In this document: positions 1 through 7,441 of the stretch, one piece after another
Layout of the letters: each line of letters opens with the position of its first letter
Numbering within the stretch: position 1 is the stretch's first letter
From: a bacterium MS4
GTDB lineage: Bacteria; Bacillota; Clostridia; Oscillospirales; Acutalibacteraceae
DNA length: 64,000 nt
Reading direction: 5' to 3'
Assembly (NCBI GenBank): GCA_000752215.1
Contig: CCFG01000008.1
Coordinates: forward strand, 607 to 64,606
Program-made: the position numbers and the translations under genes
Notes under the pieces: generated by a model
Databases searched by the model: none
The model's input: the letters and a program-made list of their open reading frames with translations, nothing else
Told to the model about the DNA's origin: nothing

Positions 1-33
1 CCTGGCCTCTGCATCTGACTGTATGAAAGATAT

Positions 34-108
34 GGCCCGTTGGTCAAGCGGTTAAGACACCGGCCTCTCACGCCGATAACGGGAGTTCGATTCTCCCACG
101 GGTCACCA
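34..108 (+). tRNA. tRNA-Glu (CTC)
   Basis: The 7-bp acceptor stem GGCCCGT/ACGGGTC, the T arm GGGAG-TTCGATT-CTCCC and an encoded CCA (106-108) fold as a cloverleaf. The anticodon loop CTCTCAC at 65-71 gives anticodon CTC (67-69), reading GAG. The GGCCCGTTGGTC start is typical of tRNA-Glu. The outermost anticodon-stem pair is a C-A mismatch. The 3' end of this gene is the seed of the tandem repeat that follows. Confidence 0.93.
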
Positions 109-463
109 TTTTCTGTTCCACAGCAATTCGTTTTTGTTTCCACTGAGTTGGAGAATCGAACTCCGGTTTTCCACAGGAAAGCAAAGACAGAGATTCGAAG
201 TGGCTGTCTGAGGTAATCGCCGTAGGCGTGTGCCGACTGCAAAGTCCTCCCACGGGTCACCATTTTCTGTTCTATGGCATTCAGTTTTATTTCCGCCGAG
301 TCGGAGAATCAAACTCCGGTCTTCCACAGGAAAGTAAGGGCTGAGATTCGAAGTGGCTGTCTGAGGTAATCGCCGTAGGCGTGTGCCGACTGCAAAGTCC
401 TCCCACGGGTCACCATTTTCTGTTCTATGGCAATTAGTTTTTGTTTCCGCTGAGTTGGAGAAT
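93..463 (+). repeat. Tandem repeat of about 153 bp seeded by the tRNA-Glu 3' end (2.4 copies)
   Basis: The string CTCCCACGGGTCACC with the following ATTTTCTGTTC occurs at 93, 247 and 400, a period of 153-154 bp. The first copy is the real tRNA-Glu 3' end; the other two are tails with no tRNA body. The unit bodies are about 85-90% alike by eye, and the third is cut off just before the 5S gene. Unit 1 also carries GGAGAATCGAACTCC (150-164), an exact reverse complement of the tRNA T arm (82-96). No coding function is supported; short frames across it are low-complexity artefacts. Confidence 0.85.
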
Positions 464-480
464 TACAATTCAATAAGTTT

Positions 481-598
<118 letters not shown>

Positions 599-605
599 CA
601 AATAT

Positions 606-681
606 TCCTCAATAGCTCAGCCGGTAGAGCATGCGGCTGTTAACCGCAGGGTCGTTGGTTCGAGTCCAACTTGGGGAGCCA
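606..681 (+). tRNA. tRNA-Asn (GTT)
   Basis: The acceptor stem TCCTCAA/TTGGGGA, T arm GTTGG-TTCGAGT-CCAAC, discriminator G and encoded CCA (679-681) form a full cloverleaf. The anticodon loop CTGTTAA (637-643) gives GTT, reading AAC/AAT. It starts about 8 nt after the 5S gene, so the two are probably co-transcribed, and a hairpin terminator follows at once. Confidence 0.95.
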
Positions 682-684
682 GAG

Positions 685-716
685 AAGACCACCAGTCGCA
701 GGATTGGTGGTCTTTA
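685..716 (+). terminator. Terminator of the 5S/tRNA-Asn transcript
   Basis: AAGACCACCA pairs with TGGTGGTCTT around a short loop and ends in TCTTTA. It lies 4 nt after the tRNA CCA. Confidence 0.8.
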
Positions 717-1052
717 TGTTTTACCCGTATGTCCTGAAAGATTCAAACAGGGCGTCGGAAAATTGCAGGCTGGATTGTTTTGGACCTTGGATCAAGGGGC
801 TAGCATAACCTGGAGAGACGAAAGAATCACCTGTCGCAAGATGGGTGATTTTTTTATAGCTGATGACAACGTAACCAGGAGGGCGGCTTCTTGAAGGAAA
901 GAGCAGTCATATTCTGCGAATTGCTTTTCTATTTGTAGTCCGCTCCATTTTCAACAGATGGAAGGGGTTTTGTGGAAAATCCGTACAGCAGATTCAAAAG
1001 AATTTTTGAAAATTCTGAAAATCAAAGAACTTTGCCGACAATTAAAAGACAT
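717..1052. other. Gene-free stretch after the rRNA locus
   Basis: I see no convincing gene. It contains one hairpin with a T run (825-856) and a Shine-Dalgarno-like AGGAGGG near 877 followed by only a 15-codon TTG frame (891-938), which may be a decayed gene start. The palindromic element listed separately begins at 1053. Confidence 0.5.
825..856 (+). terminator. Hairpin with T run (possible terminator)
   Basis: AATCACC and GGTGATT pair around a 12-nt loop and are followed by TTTTTTT. No gene lies just upstream on the plus strand except the rRNA/tRNA locus 145 nt earlier, so it may be a second terminator or the end of an unrecognised small transcript. Confidence 0.5.
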
Positions 1053-1160
1053 CTTAACAGCATTTCCAGTTGATTCTGCAACATGTTCGCGTTTCTCCCC
1101 CGCCGAAGGCGGGGGAGAAACCTGTTTTGTCTTGCAAACTGAAATGAAATTGCTGTTAAG
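1053..1160 (+). repeat. Palindromic intergenic element, copy A
   Basis: A 108-bp imperfect palindrome. The ends CTTAACAGCA and TGCTGTTAAG are exact inverted repeats, and the centre is a 10-bp GC stem CTCCCCCGCC closing on GAA. The arms CATTTCCAGTTGATTCTGC and GCAAACTGAAATGAAATTG are shared with copies near 29006, 34208, 35996 and 58929. It lies in the space upstream of the HAD gene promoter and has no coding capacity, so it resembles a MITE or REP-type element. Confidence 0.85.
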
Positions 1161-1208
1161 ACGGCCTTTTCAGGCTAACTATAAATCATCATACTGCCTT
1201 TGCAAAAC

Positions 1209-1237
1209 TTGACAGACCCGGTCTGCTTCCCTATAAT
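1209..1237 (+). promoter_or_regulatory. Sigma-A promoter for the HAD-mtnN genes
   Basis: TTGACA (1209-1214), a 17-bp spacer and TATAAT (1232-1237) match the consensus fully. Transcription would start near 1244, leaving an 85-90 nt leader before the HAD start codon. Confidence 0.85.
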
Positions 1238-1331
1238 GAGGATAAAAAGAACAGAAAAAAATTTCTGCTGTAGTGACAATCATGGAAGCGATTGGAACCT
1301 ATCAAATGATTTTAGAAAGGTATTATGGTTG

Positions 1332-1949
1332 ATGAAATATACTCATATCGTTTTTGATGTTGACGGAACGCTGCTTGACAGTGAGGACGCGGTACTTTTA
1401 TCCTTTCAGAAGATGCTTTTTACCATACAGGGGAAAATGTATCCGCTGGAAGAACTTCGGTTTTCCCTTGGAATCCCCGGGCATGACACGTTGGCCAGAA
1501 TGAAGGTTGAGCCGCTCGAAGAGGCTTTCCGCATATGGGGAGAATATGAACTGGAGTTTTCCTATTCCATAAAACCATTCAAAGAAATTCCTTCTACGCT
1601 TTTACAGCTGAAGAAAAATGGGATTCAAATGGGCATTATTACTTCCCGGACGAGGGAAGAGTACGCGACGGTTGTTTCTTCTTTCGGGCTGGATCATTAT
1701 TTTGAACACATTCTCTGTGCGGAGGATTCATCCGGACACAAGCCCGATCCGGCGCCGATGCTCAGATATATGGAACTGTCCGGTGCGAGTAAGGAAAATG
1801 TGCTGTATATCGGGGACTCCGCTTATGACTGCAGATGCGCGCACGGGGCGGGCGTGGACTTTGCTTTGGCTTTGTGGGGCTGCCGCGCTCCGGAGGGCAT
1901 TTCTCCGGAATATGCCATGGAGAAGCCGGAAGATGTATTATCTTTATAA
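1332..1949 (+). CDS. HAD-family phosphatase, phosphoglycolate-phosphatase-like
   Basis: About 205 residues of haloacid dehalogenase type, likely a cytosolic phosphomonoesterase. Motif I is FDVDGTLLDSE at the N-terminus; motif II is the IITSR region; motif III/IV is KPDPAPM followed by YIGDSAYDC. The insert between motifs I and II is a small helical cap, as in PGP/beta-PGM-like enzymes. I start at ATG 1332 because AGAAAGG lies about 11 nt upstream and the HAD motif begins five residues in; the open frame back to 1200 runs through the promoter. TTG 1329 is an alternative. The substrate cannot be read from sequence. Probably co-transcribed with mtnN, 70 bp downstream. Confidence 0.85.
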   Translation: MKYTHIVFDVDGTLLDSEDAVLLSFQKMLFTIQGKMYPLEELRFSLGIPGHDTLARMKVEPLEEAFRIWGEYELEFSYSIKPFKEIPSTLLQLKKNGIQMGIITSRTREEYATVVSSFGLDHYFEHILCAEDSSGHKPDPAPMLRYMELSGASKENVLYIGDSAYDCRCAHGAGVDFALALWGCRAPEGISPEYAMEKPEDVLSL

Positions 1950-2019
1950 GAAAAAGTAAAGGGAACAGATTCCCTATGCAGTATGGCTTAAAGTTTAAGG
2001 AAAGCGTTGAGGTGCGGGT

Positions 2020-2709
2020 ATGATTGGAATTATCGGGGCAATGTCGGTAGAAGTGGAAAATTTAATCGCGGTCATGACGGATAAAAGTACGCAGACAGTC
2101 AGTTCGGTGGTTTACTATACCGGGAGAATAGAGAATATCGACTGTGTTGTCGCCAAATGCGGCGTTGGAAAAGTCGCGGCGGCGGTCTGCACACAGACCA
2201 TGATTTTGAATTATCATCCCAGCGCGGTCATCAATGTCGGCGTTGCGGGCGGTATCGGCGCAAACATCCATATTGGCGATATCGTCGTATCAAGCGGGCT
2301 GGTGCAGCACGACATGGATACCACCGCCATTGGGGATGAAAAAGGCCTGATCAGCGGACTGAATATCGTCACCATTCCCGCCAGCACAAGGCTGGTTGAT
2401 CTGATGGTTTCCACCGCGAAGCAGATTTACGGCCAGGGCGTGCATGTCGGGGTGATTGCCACCGGGGACCAGTTCATCAGCAGCGGGGAAAAGCTGCGGG
2501 AAATCGCCCGGGACTTTCAGGCTTCGGCGTGCGAAATGGAGGGCGGGAGCATCGCACAGGTATGCTACATAAACCATGTGGATTTCGTGGTCATCCGCGC
2601 CATTTCGGATAATGCCAATGAGGCGGCCAATATCGATTTCGCCGCTTTTGCTATTTCCTCCGCGCATAAGACCGCGGAGCTTATTACAAAAATATTACCC
2701 TCCATCTGA
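2020..2709 (+). CDS. mtnN: 5'-methylthioadenosine/S-adenosylhomocysteine nucleosidase
   Basis: This enzyme cleaves MTA and SAH to adenine plus the thioribose or S-ribosylhomocysteine, feeding methionine salvage and removing SAH. At 229 residues it is the normal family length. The N-terminal IGIIGAMSVEVE carries the base-contacting Glu, VGVAGGIG is the phosphorylase-fold glycine loop, CEMEGGSIAQV carries the ribose-binding Glu, and AISDNA carries the catalytic Asp. The RBS GAGGTG precedes ATG 2020. It sits between a HAD phosphatase and a cyclase-family gene (16 bp downstream), so all three are probably one operon from the promoter at 1209. Confidence 0.93.
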   Translation: MIGIIGAMSVEVENLIAVMTDKSTQTVSSVVYYTGRIENIDCVVAKCGVGKVAAAVCTQTMILNYHPSAVINVGVAGGIGANIHIGDIVVSSGLVQHDMDTTAIGDEKGLISGLNIVTIPASTRLVDLMVSTAKQIYGQGVHVGVIATGDQFISSGEKLREIARDFQASACEMEGGSIAQVCYINHVDFVVIRAISDNANEAANIDFAAFAISSAHKTAELITKILPSI

Positions 2710-2725
2710 AAAAGAGGTGTAAGAC

Positions 2726-3325
2726 ATGAAGATCATCGACGTGTCGCGTGAGCTTTTTTCCGCACCGGTTTATCCGGGGGATCCGGAGCCTTACCGGGAC
2801 CCCGTGCGCCGGATGGAGCTGGGGGACGTCTGCAATCTTTCAGGTTTTTACACGGGATGCCACAGCGCCACCCACGTTGACGCACCGCGCCATTTCATTG
2901 AGGACGGCGAGACGGTCGACCAGCTCGATTTGGCGCGGCTGACAGGCCCCTGTACCGTCGCAGAGGCAAGCGGTATCATTACCGGATCCGATATTGACAA
3001 TATCGTGCCGTATGCTCAGAAAATGATTCTGTTCAAGGGGCAGGCATCCCTGTCCCAAAGCGCCGCCTTCGCGCTGACGGCCGCGGGCGTTACCCTGGTG
3101 GGAACGGATGCGCTCAGCATCGAAACGGAAGAGGACGACTCCTTTCCCGCGCACAAAGAGCTGCTGGGGGCGGGCGTACTGATTCTGGAGGGGCTGGACC
3201 TCTCCGCGGCGGAGCCCGGCGACTACCGGCTGATCGCCCTGCCGCTCCGCCTGGGCGGAGCGGAGGCTTCCCCGGTAAGGGCCGTCCTGGTCTGCGAGGA
3301 TGGGCAGGATACCGGGGTATCATGA
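2726..3325 (+). CDS. Cyclase-family (kynurenine-formamidase-like) metal hydrolase
   Basis: A 199-residue cyclase-superfamily protein. The metal-binding signature HSATHVDAPRHF (about residues 47-58) matches the HxxTHxDxPxHF motif of bacterial arylformamidases and related amidohydrolases. An AAGAGGTG ribosome site precedes ATG 2726, and it follows mtnN closely. Family members hydrolyse N-formylkynurenine or isatin-type rings, but the exact substrate cannot be assigned. There is no signal peptide, so it is cytosolic. It ends at a strong hairpin shared with the converging lexA gene. Confidence 0.8.
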   Translation: MKIIDVSRELFSAPVYPGDPEPYRDPVRRMELGDVCNLSGFYTGCHSATHVDAPRHFIEDGETVDQLDLARLTGPCTVAEASGIITGSDIDNIVPYAQKMILFKGQASLSQSAAFALTAAGVTLVGTDALSIETEEDDSFPAHKELLGAGVLILEGLDLSAAEPGDYRLIALPLRLGGAEASPVRAVLVCEDGQDTGVS

Positions 3326-3326
3326 A

Positions 3327-3362
3327 ACAGGGAGGGAACCGATTTCGATTCCCTCCCTGTTA
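3327..3362. terminator. Bidirectional terminator between the cyclase gene and lexA
   Basis: AACAGGGAGGGAA pairs with TTCCCTCCCTGTT around a short loop. T-rich sequence follows on the plus strand and A-rich sequence precedes it, so it can end both converging transcripts. Confidence 0.8.
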
Positions 3363-3368
3363 TTCTGT

Positions 3369-3950
3369 TTAATAATACCGAAACACCGCGACGACTTTCC
3401 CGAGGATCAAAACGTCTTTCGTGTAGATCGGCTGGTAATCCGGATTTTCCGGCTGAAGGCGGATCCTGTCCTTTTCGCGGAACAGACGCTTCACCGTAGC
3501 CTCGTCTTCGATCAGGGCAACCACGATTTCCCCGTCGAGCGCGGTCGGCGTTTTCAGAGCGACAACGATATCGCCGTTCAGAATCCCGGCGTCCTTCATG
3601 CTTTCCCCTCGGACATTCAGCGCAAAATATTCTTCATCGCTGTGACGGGCGGGTGAGAAGGGGACATAGCCCTCCACCTCTTCGACAGCCAGAATCGGCT
3701 GGCCGGCGGCGACCTTTCCCACGATGGGGACCTGTATGGTGCTCTGTTCCCCCGCAAGGTGAATTGCGCGGTTCAGGCCCGCGTCACGGCTGATATACCC
3801 GGCGCGTTCCAACGTTTTCAGGTGAGCGTGTACGCTGGAGGTCGACTTCAGCCCGGTTGCGCTGCAGATTTCGCGCACAGTGGGCGGAAGCCCGTTTTCG
3901 GCCCGGCTTTTTAAATAGTCATATACTTTTTGCTGGCTTTTGGTTAACAT
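3369..3950 (-). CDS. lexA: LexA SOS repressor
   Basis: A 193-residue repressor of the SOS regulon. The N-terminal winged helix (about 1-65) is followed by an S24 autopeptidase domain: cleavage site Ala82-Gly83 in KVAAGQP, catalytic Ser117 in RGESMKD and Lys154 in ATVKRL. I choose ATG 3950 rather than 3983 because GGGAGG lies 8 nt upstream of it and the extra 11 residues have no family support. The promoter and a palindromic operator overlap upstream, consistent with autorepression. It converges on the cyclase gene with a shared terminator. Confidence 0.95.
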   Translation of the reverse strand: MLTKSQQKVYDYLKSRAENGLPPTVREICSATGLKSTSSVHAHLKTLERAGYISRDAGLNRAIHLAGEQSTIQVPIVGKVAAGQPILAVEEVEGYVPFSPARHSDEEYFALNVRGESMKDAGILNGDIVVALKTPTALDGEIVVALIEDEATVKRLFREKDRIRLQPENPDYQPIYTKDVLILGKVVAVFRYY

Positions 3951-3985
3951 TCCGCAGCCCTCCCGTGTATTTGGCTTCTGCAAAT

Positions 3986-4014
3986 ATTATAGCACATTTT
4001 TGAAAAAAATCAAA
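3986..4014 (-). promoter_or_regulatory. lexA promoter
   Basis: On the minus strand TTTGAT (4009-4014), a 17-bp spacer and TATAAT (3986-3991). The -35 overlaps the LexA-box candidate. Confidence 0.7.
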
Positions 4015-4024
4015 CAAATGTTTG
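4011..4024. promoter_or_regulatory. LexA operator candidate (SOS box)
   Basis: CAAACAAATGTTTG is palindromic and fits the Gram-positive pattern CGAAC-N4-GTTCG in spacing and half-sites with one transition per half. It overlaps the lexA -35, exactly where autorepression would require it. Confidence 0.7.
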
Positions 4025-4083
4025 GAATATTAAAAATTCATAAGATATTCATAGCTATGTAACAACTGAATCCCGCCATGCGA

Positions 4084-4206
4084 TATAATATAGACGTAAT
4101 CAAGGATATGGAGCCGCACCATTACTTGATACATGTTCTACCCTCCTCAATATACCCCTCAAGCTAATGAAAAAGGACCTGGTCGAAATGGATTAGGTCT
4201 TTTTTC
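4084..4206 (+). ncRNA. Possible short transcript or leader upstream of the M23 gene
   Basis: A TATAAT hexamer lies at 4084-4089, and an imperfect hairpin AAAAAGGACCT/AGGTCTTTTTT with a T run ends at 4206. If both work, they define an RNA of about 110 nt that stops before the M23 start at 4289. The -35 is poor and I cannot match the RNA to a known family. It could equally be a leader terminator of the M23 gene. Confidence 0.3.
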
Positions 4207-4288
4207 TTTTTTTATTTTTATGATAAAAATGTCATCCCCCGAATATAACGTTTCATTTATGGCCAAAATATATTCGGAGGTGGCACGA

Positions 4289-5029
4289 ATGAGTAATTTA
4301 CATCTGTTAAATAACAAATCACAGAAGAACTCCAAGGGATTTTATATTGCGCTTGGTGTGTGTCTGATTGCGGTTGGTGTTGCGGCCTGGACCACTTATG
4401 ACAGCGTGGTCAACTATGCTTCTCCCGACGAAGGGGCGACAAGCAGCGCACAGGTGCAGCATACGAATGAAACGGTAAGCGGAATCAAGGTCTATACGGG
4501 AGACGAAACTTCTTCCGCAGAAGAGCCCGCCCAGTCGGAACCGGCAAAGGAAGAGCCGTCTGAGGCTCCGTCCCAGGCGCCGTCTGCTCCGCCGTCGTCT
4601 GCCGTACCGGCCAAGCAGACCGTAGCCAGCGTTCTGACCTTTGCCAGCCCGGTCGAGAAAAACGTTACGCTGAAATTCAGCGGGGAAAATCCGATTTTCT
4701 CAAATACGATGAAGGACTGGCGTGTGCACAACGGCACCGACTTTGCCGCTAAGGAAGGAACCGCCGTCAAAGCGGTCGCGAACGGCACGGTAAAAAATGT
4801 CTATACGGACGACCTTTACGGCCTGACGGCTGTGATTCAGCACGGAGATTACGAAACCTATTACTGCGGTTTGGCAGCGGCAAGCGTTAAAAAGGGAGCG
4901 GTCGTCAAACAGGGTCAGCAGGTCGGAACGGTCGGAACGGTTCCGTGTGAAAGCGCCGACGCATCCCATCTGCATTTATCAATGAAAAAGGGTGGAAAAT
5001 ATATCGACCCGCTTTCCATTATTAAATAA
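4289..5029 (+). CDS. Membrane-anchored M23 (LytM-type) peptidase, SpoIIQ-like
   Basis: 246 residues. One N-terminal membrane helix (about 17-34), then a Ser/Pro/Glu/Ala-rich linker (about 65-110), then an M23 domain outside the membrane. Zinc ligands are visible: His147 and Asp151 in HNGTDF and His229 in HLHLS, with His227 alongside, so it is probably an active glycyl-type endopeptidase. The layout matches SpoIIQ, the forespore partner of SpoIIIAH; several clostridial SpoIIQ proteins keep the zinc site. I take ATG 4289, which has GGAGGTGG 5 nt upstream; an open frame to 4133 would add 52 residues with no family support. A cell-wall hydrolase outside sporulation remains possible. Confidence 0.75.
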   Translation: MSNLHLLNNKSQKNSKGFYIALGVCLIAVGVAAWTTYDSVVNYASPDEGATSSAQVQHTNETVSGIKVYTGDETSSAEEPAQSEPAKEEPSEAPSQAPSAPPSSAVPAKQTVASVLTFASPVEKNVTLKFSGENPIFSNTMKDWRVHNGTDFAAKEGTAVKAVANGTVKNVYTDDLYGLTAVIQHGDYETYYCGLAAASVKKGAVVKQGQQVGTVGTVPCESADASHLHLSMKKGGKYIDPLSIIK

Positions 5030-5066
5030 CTCGCCCCCGACACTGTAAACGATTAGGGGCAAAATC

Positions 5067-5100
5067 ACAGCTGCAGAATGAATGGTTCTGCAGCTTTTTT
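5067..5100 (+). terminator. Terminator of the M23 gene
   Basis: AGCTGCAGAA pairs perfectly with TTCTGCAGCT around TGAATGG, followed by six T. Confidence 0.9.
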
Positions 5101-5119
5101 GTGATCTCCGTTTTTTTAT

Positions 5120-5148
5120 TTGTGAAATCCGGCTTTCTGTGCTATAAT
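5120..5148 (+). promoter_or_regulatory. Promoter of the USP-like gene
   Basis: TTGTGA (5120-5125), a 17-bp spacer and TATAAT (5143-5148). Confidence 0.6.
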
Positions 5149-5300
5149 AAGACCGAAAGTGGTGGATCCTACAAAAAATGTCGAATTTTTATTTAACACT
5201 TTGTTAATGATTTATACACTTTCTGTTACCACAACGGCAAGAAAATCAAACTATACTGAGTATGGTTGGAAAATACGTAATTCGGAAGGGAGGCACAGTA

Positions 5301-5738
5301 TTGAAAGACAGGAACACAACCCTCGTATGCGTTACGGGTCAGCGTGACTGTGACAGACTGATTCGGGCCGGCAAAAAAATTGCCGTAGAGAGTTCCTCTT
5401 CTTTACAGGTACTCTGCGTGCAACCAACCTCTGCGGGATTTGAGACCAGCTGTGAAGAGCTCGAATATCTGCGTCAGACGGCGCGTGACGCACAGGCGGA
5501 AATGACCGTTTATTTTAACGACGAAGCGGCCTTGATCGCGGTAGGGTTTGTAAAACAAATCGGTGCGATCCATATTGTAACGGGAATGGCGGAGGCACCG
5601 GTCAACGGATTTGTAGAAATGATCCACAAGCTTTTGCCCAAAATTCTGATCTCAATGGTGGCAAAAGACGGAACGATTTATAATATTTGTCCATCGGGAA
5701 AAAAACAGCAGACTGTTAAACTGGCAGTCCAGAATTAG
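5301..5738 (+). CDS. Universal-stress-protein-like nucleotide-binding protein
   Basis: About 145 residues with an alpha/beta Rossmann-like pattern resembling the USP-like domain of KdpD sensors: TLVCVTGQRDCDRLIRAGKK near the start, then an alternating strand/helix run ending in ILISMVAKDGTIYNICPSG. No kinase domain follows, so it is a stand-alone domain. I choose the TTG at 5301 because GGGAGG (5288-5293) lies 7 nt upstream; the longer frame from 5262 has no ribosome site. It has its own promoter and terminator and appears monocistronic. The function is not established; ATP binding is only likely. Confidence 0.7.
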   Translation: MKDRNTTLVCVTGQRDCDRLIRAGKKIAVESSSSLQVLCVQPTSAGFETSCEELEYLRQTARDAQAEMTVYFNDEAALIAVGFVKQIGAIHIVTGMAEAPVNGFVEMIHKLLPKILISMVAKDGTIYNICPSGKKQQTVKLAVQN

Positions 5739-5746
5739 TACATAGC

Positions 5747-5782
5747 CGGGCGCCGGGGATTACACTCCGGCGTCCTTTTTCT
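5747..5782 (+). terminator. Terminator of the USP-like gene
   Basis: GGCGCCGGGG and CTCCGGCGTCC pair around ATTACA and run into CTTTTTC. Confidence 0.8.
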
Positions 5783-5834
5783 ATGTTTGCTGCCCTTGTT
5801 TCGGTACTGAACGGCTGTAAGGGGCAGAAAGGAC

Positions 5835-5863
5835 TTGCAAATTGTTACAAAAATGTTTATTAT
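5835..5863 (+). promoter_or_regulatory. Promoter of the second HAD gene
   Basis: TTGCAA (5835-5840), a 17-bp spacer and TATTAT (5858-5863). The leader to the TTG start is about 33 nt. Confidence 0.65.
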
Positions 5864-5902
5864 TATAAATACATTTGTTATTTTGAATTGCAGGGTGATT
5901 GT

Positions 5903-6577
5903 TTGTATAAGGCATGTATTTTTGATTTGGACGGAACGCTGGCCAATACGCTCGCTTCCATTGCCAATTTTGCCAACACCGCGATGGAGCGGTGCGGATA
6001 CAGGCCGATTGAGGTGGAAAAATACAAGTATCTCGTCGGGAACGGAACGGACAGGCTGATGCACGCCATGCTTGACACTGCGCCGGGCGCGCAGGGATAT
6101 ACGGAAGACGATGTCCGCACAATGAGGCGGATTTACGATGAACTGTATGAAAGCGATCCTACTTGTCTTGTCACGAATTACAGCGGGGTGCAGGATACGC
6201 TGAAAAAACTGAAAGCGAAGGGAATCCGCATGGCGGTGCTTTCCAATAAGCCGCACAACTGCACCACTGCGATTATCGACTCGCTGTTCCCGCAGGAAAC
6301 CTTTGACCTGTGCTACGGACAGCGGCCGGAGGTGGCCCGCAAGCCTTCCCCGGAGGGCGCGCTGCTGATCGCGGACGGGCTTGCCGTCAGCCCGGAGGAC
6401 ATCCTCTACATCGGGGACACAAATACGGATATGAAAACCGGCACTGCCGCGGGAATGGATACGGCGGGTGTCCTTTGGGGGTTCCGGACCGAAAAGGAAC
6501 TGAGAGAAAACAATGCGAAATATATCGTCGAGAGACCGGAACAAATTTATGAGATTGTTGCTGGCTGCATGAGGTGA
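5903..6577 (+). CDS. HAD-family hydrolase, phosphoglycolate-phosphatase-like
   Basis: 224 residues. HAD motif I is CIFDLDGTLANT, motif II lies in MAVLSNKPHN, motif III is RKPSPEGALL and motif IV is YIGDTNTDMKTG. The helical cap between motifs I and II fits the Gph/PpaX group. The likely start is TTG 5903 with CAGGGTGA 6 nt upstream; the frame back to 5783 crosses the promoter. It ends just before the next gene, whose ribosome site GAGGTGA overlaps this stop codon, so the two are translationally linked. The substrate is inferred only from family similarity. Confidence 0.85.
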   Translation: MYKACIFDLDGTLANTLASIANFANTAMERCGYRPIEVEKYKYLVGNGTDRLMHAMLDTAPGAQGYTEDDVRTMRRIYDELYESDPTCLVTNYSGVQDTLKKLKAKGIRMAVLSNKPHNCTTAIIDSLFPQETFDLCYGQRPEVARKPSPEGALLIADGLAVSPEDILYIGDTNTDMKTGTAAGMDTAGVLWGFRTEKELRENNAKYIVERPEQIYEIVAGCMR

Positions 6578-6580
6578 TTG

Positions 6581-7417
6581 ATGAAGTGGCTGTTAAACCT
6601 TCTTAAGACCGAGAACCGGCTTGGCTTCCGGGTGGTAAAAACGGGGATCGCCGTTACCCTTTGTGTGGTGATTTCCGCCCTTTTAAAGCTGGACGAGCCC
6701 TTTTTCGCGGTCATTGCCGCCGTCATGACGATGGGAAAATCCATCGATGCTTCCATCAAAATGGGGAAGAACAAGCTGATCGGCGTGCTGATCGGCGCGG
6801 CGGTCGGCTATGGCTTTGTCATGCTCTCGCCCGGAAACGCCGGGCTGTGCGGAGTGGGGATTATCCTTACGCTGTATCTCTGCCATCTGTTTAAGCTGTA
6901 TGGCGCGGCCACCCTGTCCTGCTTTGTGTTCGCGGCCATGATGTTCCGCATCGGCACCGCCCTTTCCTGTATTGCGGGCAGCGCGATCGGCATTGTGATC
7001 GCCATTCTTGTGAATCTGGTGATTATGCCGCCCAACTACGCCGAAGAAATCAAGAAATCCTTTGTCCATCTGCGCAGTCAGGTGGACCAGGCGATGGAGA
7101 GCGCCGCCTCGTTCTGGCAGATCGATACCTTTGCGGTGGACAGCGCGATCCAGAAGCTGAGCTACAATGTCAAAATGTACATTGCTCAGGCAAAATTTCT
7201 GCGCTGGAACGACGACGAGGTTTTCGGCATTTCCTGCAAAATCTCCACTTATGAGATGATACTGGACGAGCTGAAGGCGCTGGAAGTGATGGAGCTGACG
7301 GAAGATTTCGTAAAACCCGGCGGCGAAACGGAGATTGTTTACCGCTACCATATGGACAGGATGCAAAAGCTTTACGAACACGCGCTTTCCGAAACGGAGG
7401 AAGCCAATAAAAAATGA
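6581..7417 (+). CDS. Aromatic-acid-exporter (FUSC/ArAE) family membrane protein
   Basis: 278 residues. The N-terminal half has about six hydrophobic helices, including ISALLKLDEPFFAVIAAVMTMG, the FUSC/ArAE signature region that reads HxxWAxxTVxxV in better-known members. The C-terminal half (from about residue 150) is a soluble helical domain, as in the DUF939/ArAE_1 group common in Firmicutes. ATG 6581 has GAGG 6 nt upstream. It overlaps the transcription unit of the preceding HAD gene. The transported compound is unknown. It ends at a bidirectional hairpin facing the penicillin-binding protein gene. Confidence 0.75.
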   Translation: MKWLLNLLKTENRLGFRVVKTGIAVTLCVVISALLKLDEPFFAVIAAVMTMGKSIDASIKMGKNKLIGVLIGAAVGYGFVMLSPGNAGLCGVGIILTLYLCHLFKLYGAATLSCFVFAAMMFRIGTALSCIAGSAIGIVIAILVNLVIMPPNYAEEIKKSFVHLRSQVDQAMESAASFWQIDTFAVDSAIQKLSYNVKMYIAQAKFLRWNDDEVFGISCKISTYEMILDELKALEVMELTEDFVKPGGETEIVYRYHMDRMQKLYEHALSETEEANKK

Positions 7418-7440
7418 CCTGTGAAGGTCATTTTTTTTTG
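7407..7440. terminator. Bidirectional terminator
   Basis: AAAAAATGACCT pairs with AGGTCATTTTTT around GTGA. It overlaps the end of the exporter-like gene and abuts the stop of the minus-strand penicillin-binding protein. Confidence 0.85.
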
Positions 7441-7441
7441 C

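Noticed and set aside
891-938. 15-codon TTG frame after an AGGAGGG site
   Set aside because: Too short to judge and with no recognisable product; mentioned only as a possible decayed gene start.
1053-1160. Intrinsic terminator or riboswitch instead of a mobile element
   Set aside because: The same arms occur in both orientations at five unrelated loci, and no T run follows the stem.
1200-1331. Longer start for the first HAD gene
   Set aside because: The extension runs through the consensus promoter at 1209-1237 and adds no family residues.
4133-4288. 52-residue N-terminal extension of the M23 protein
   Set aside because: It has no ribosome site, crosses a hairpin with a T run, and would move the membrane helix away from the N-terminus.
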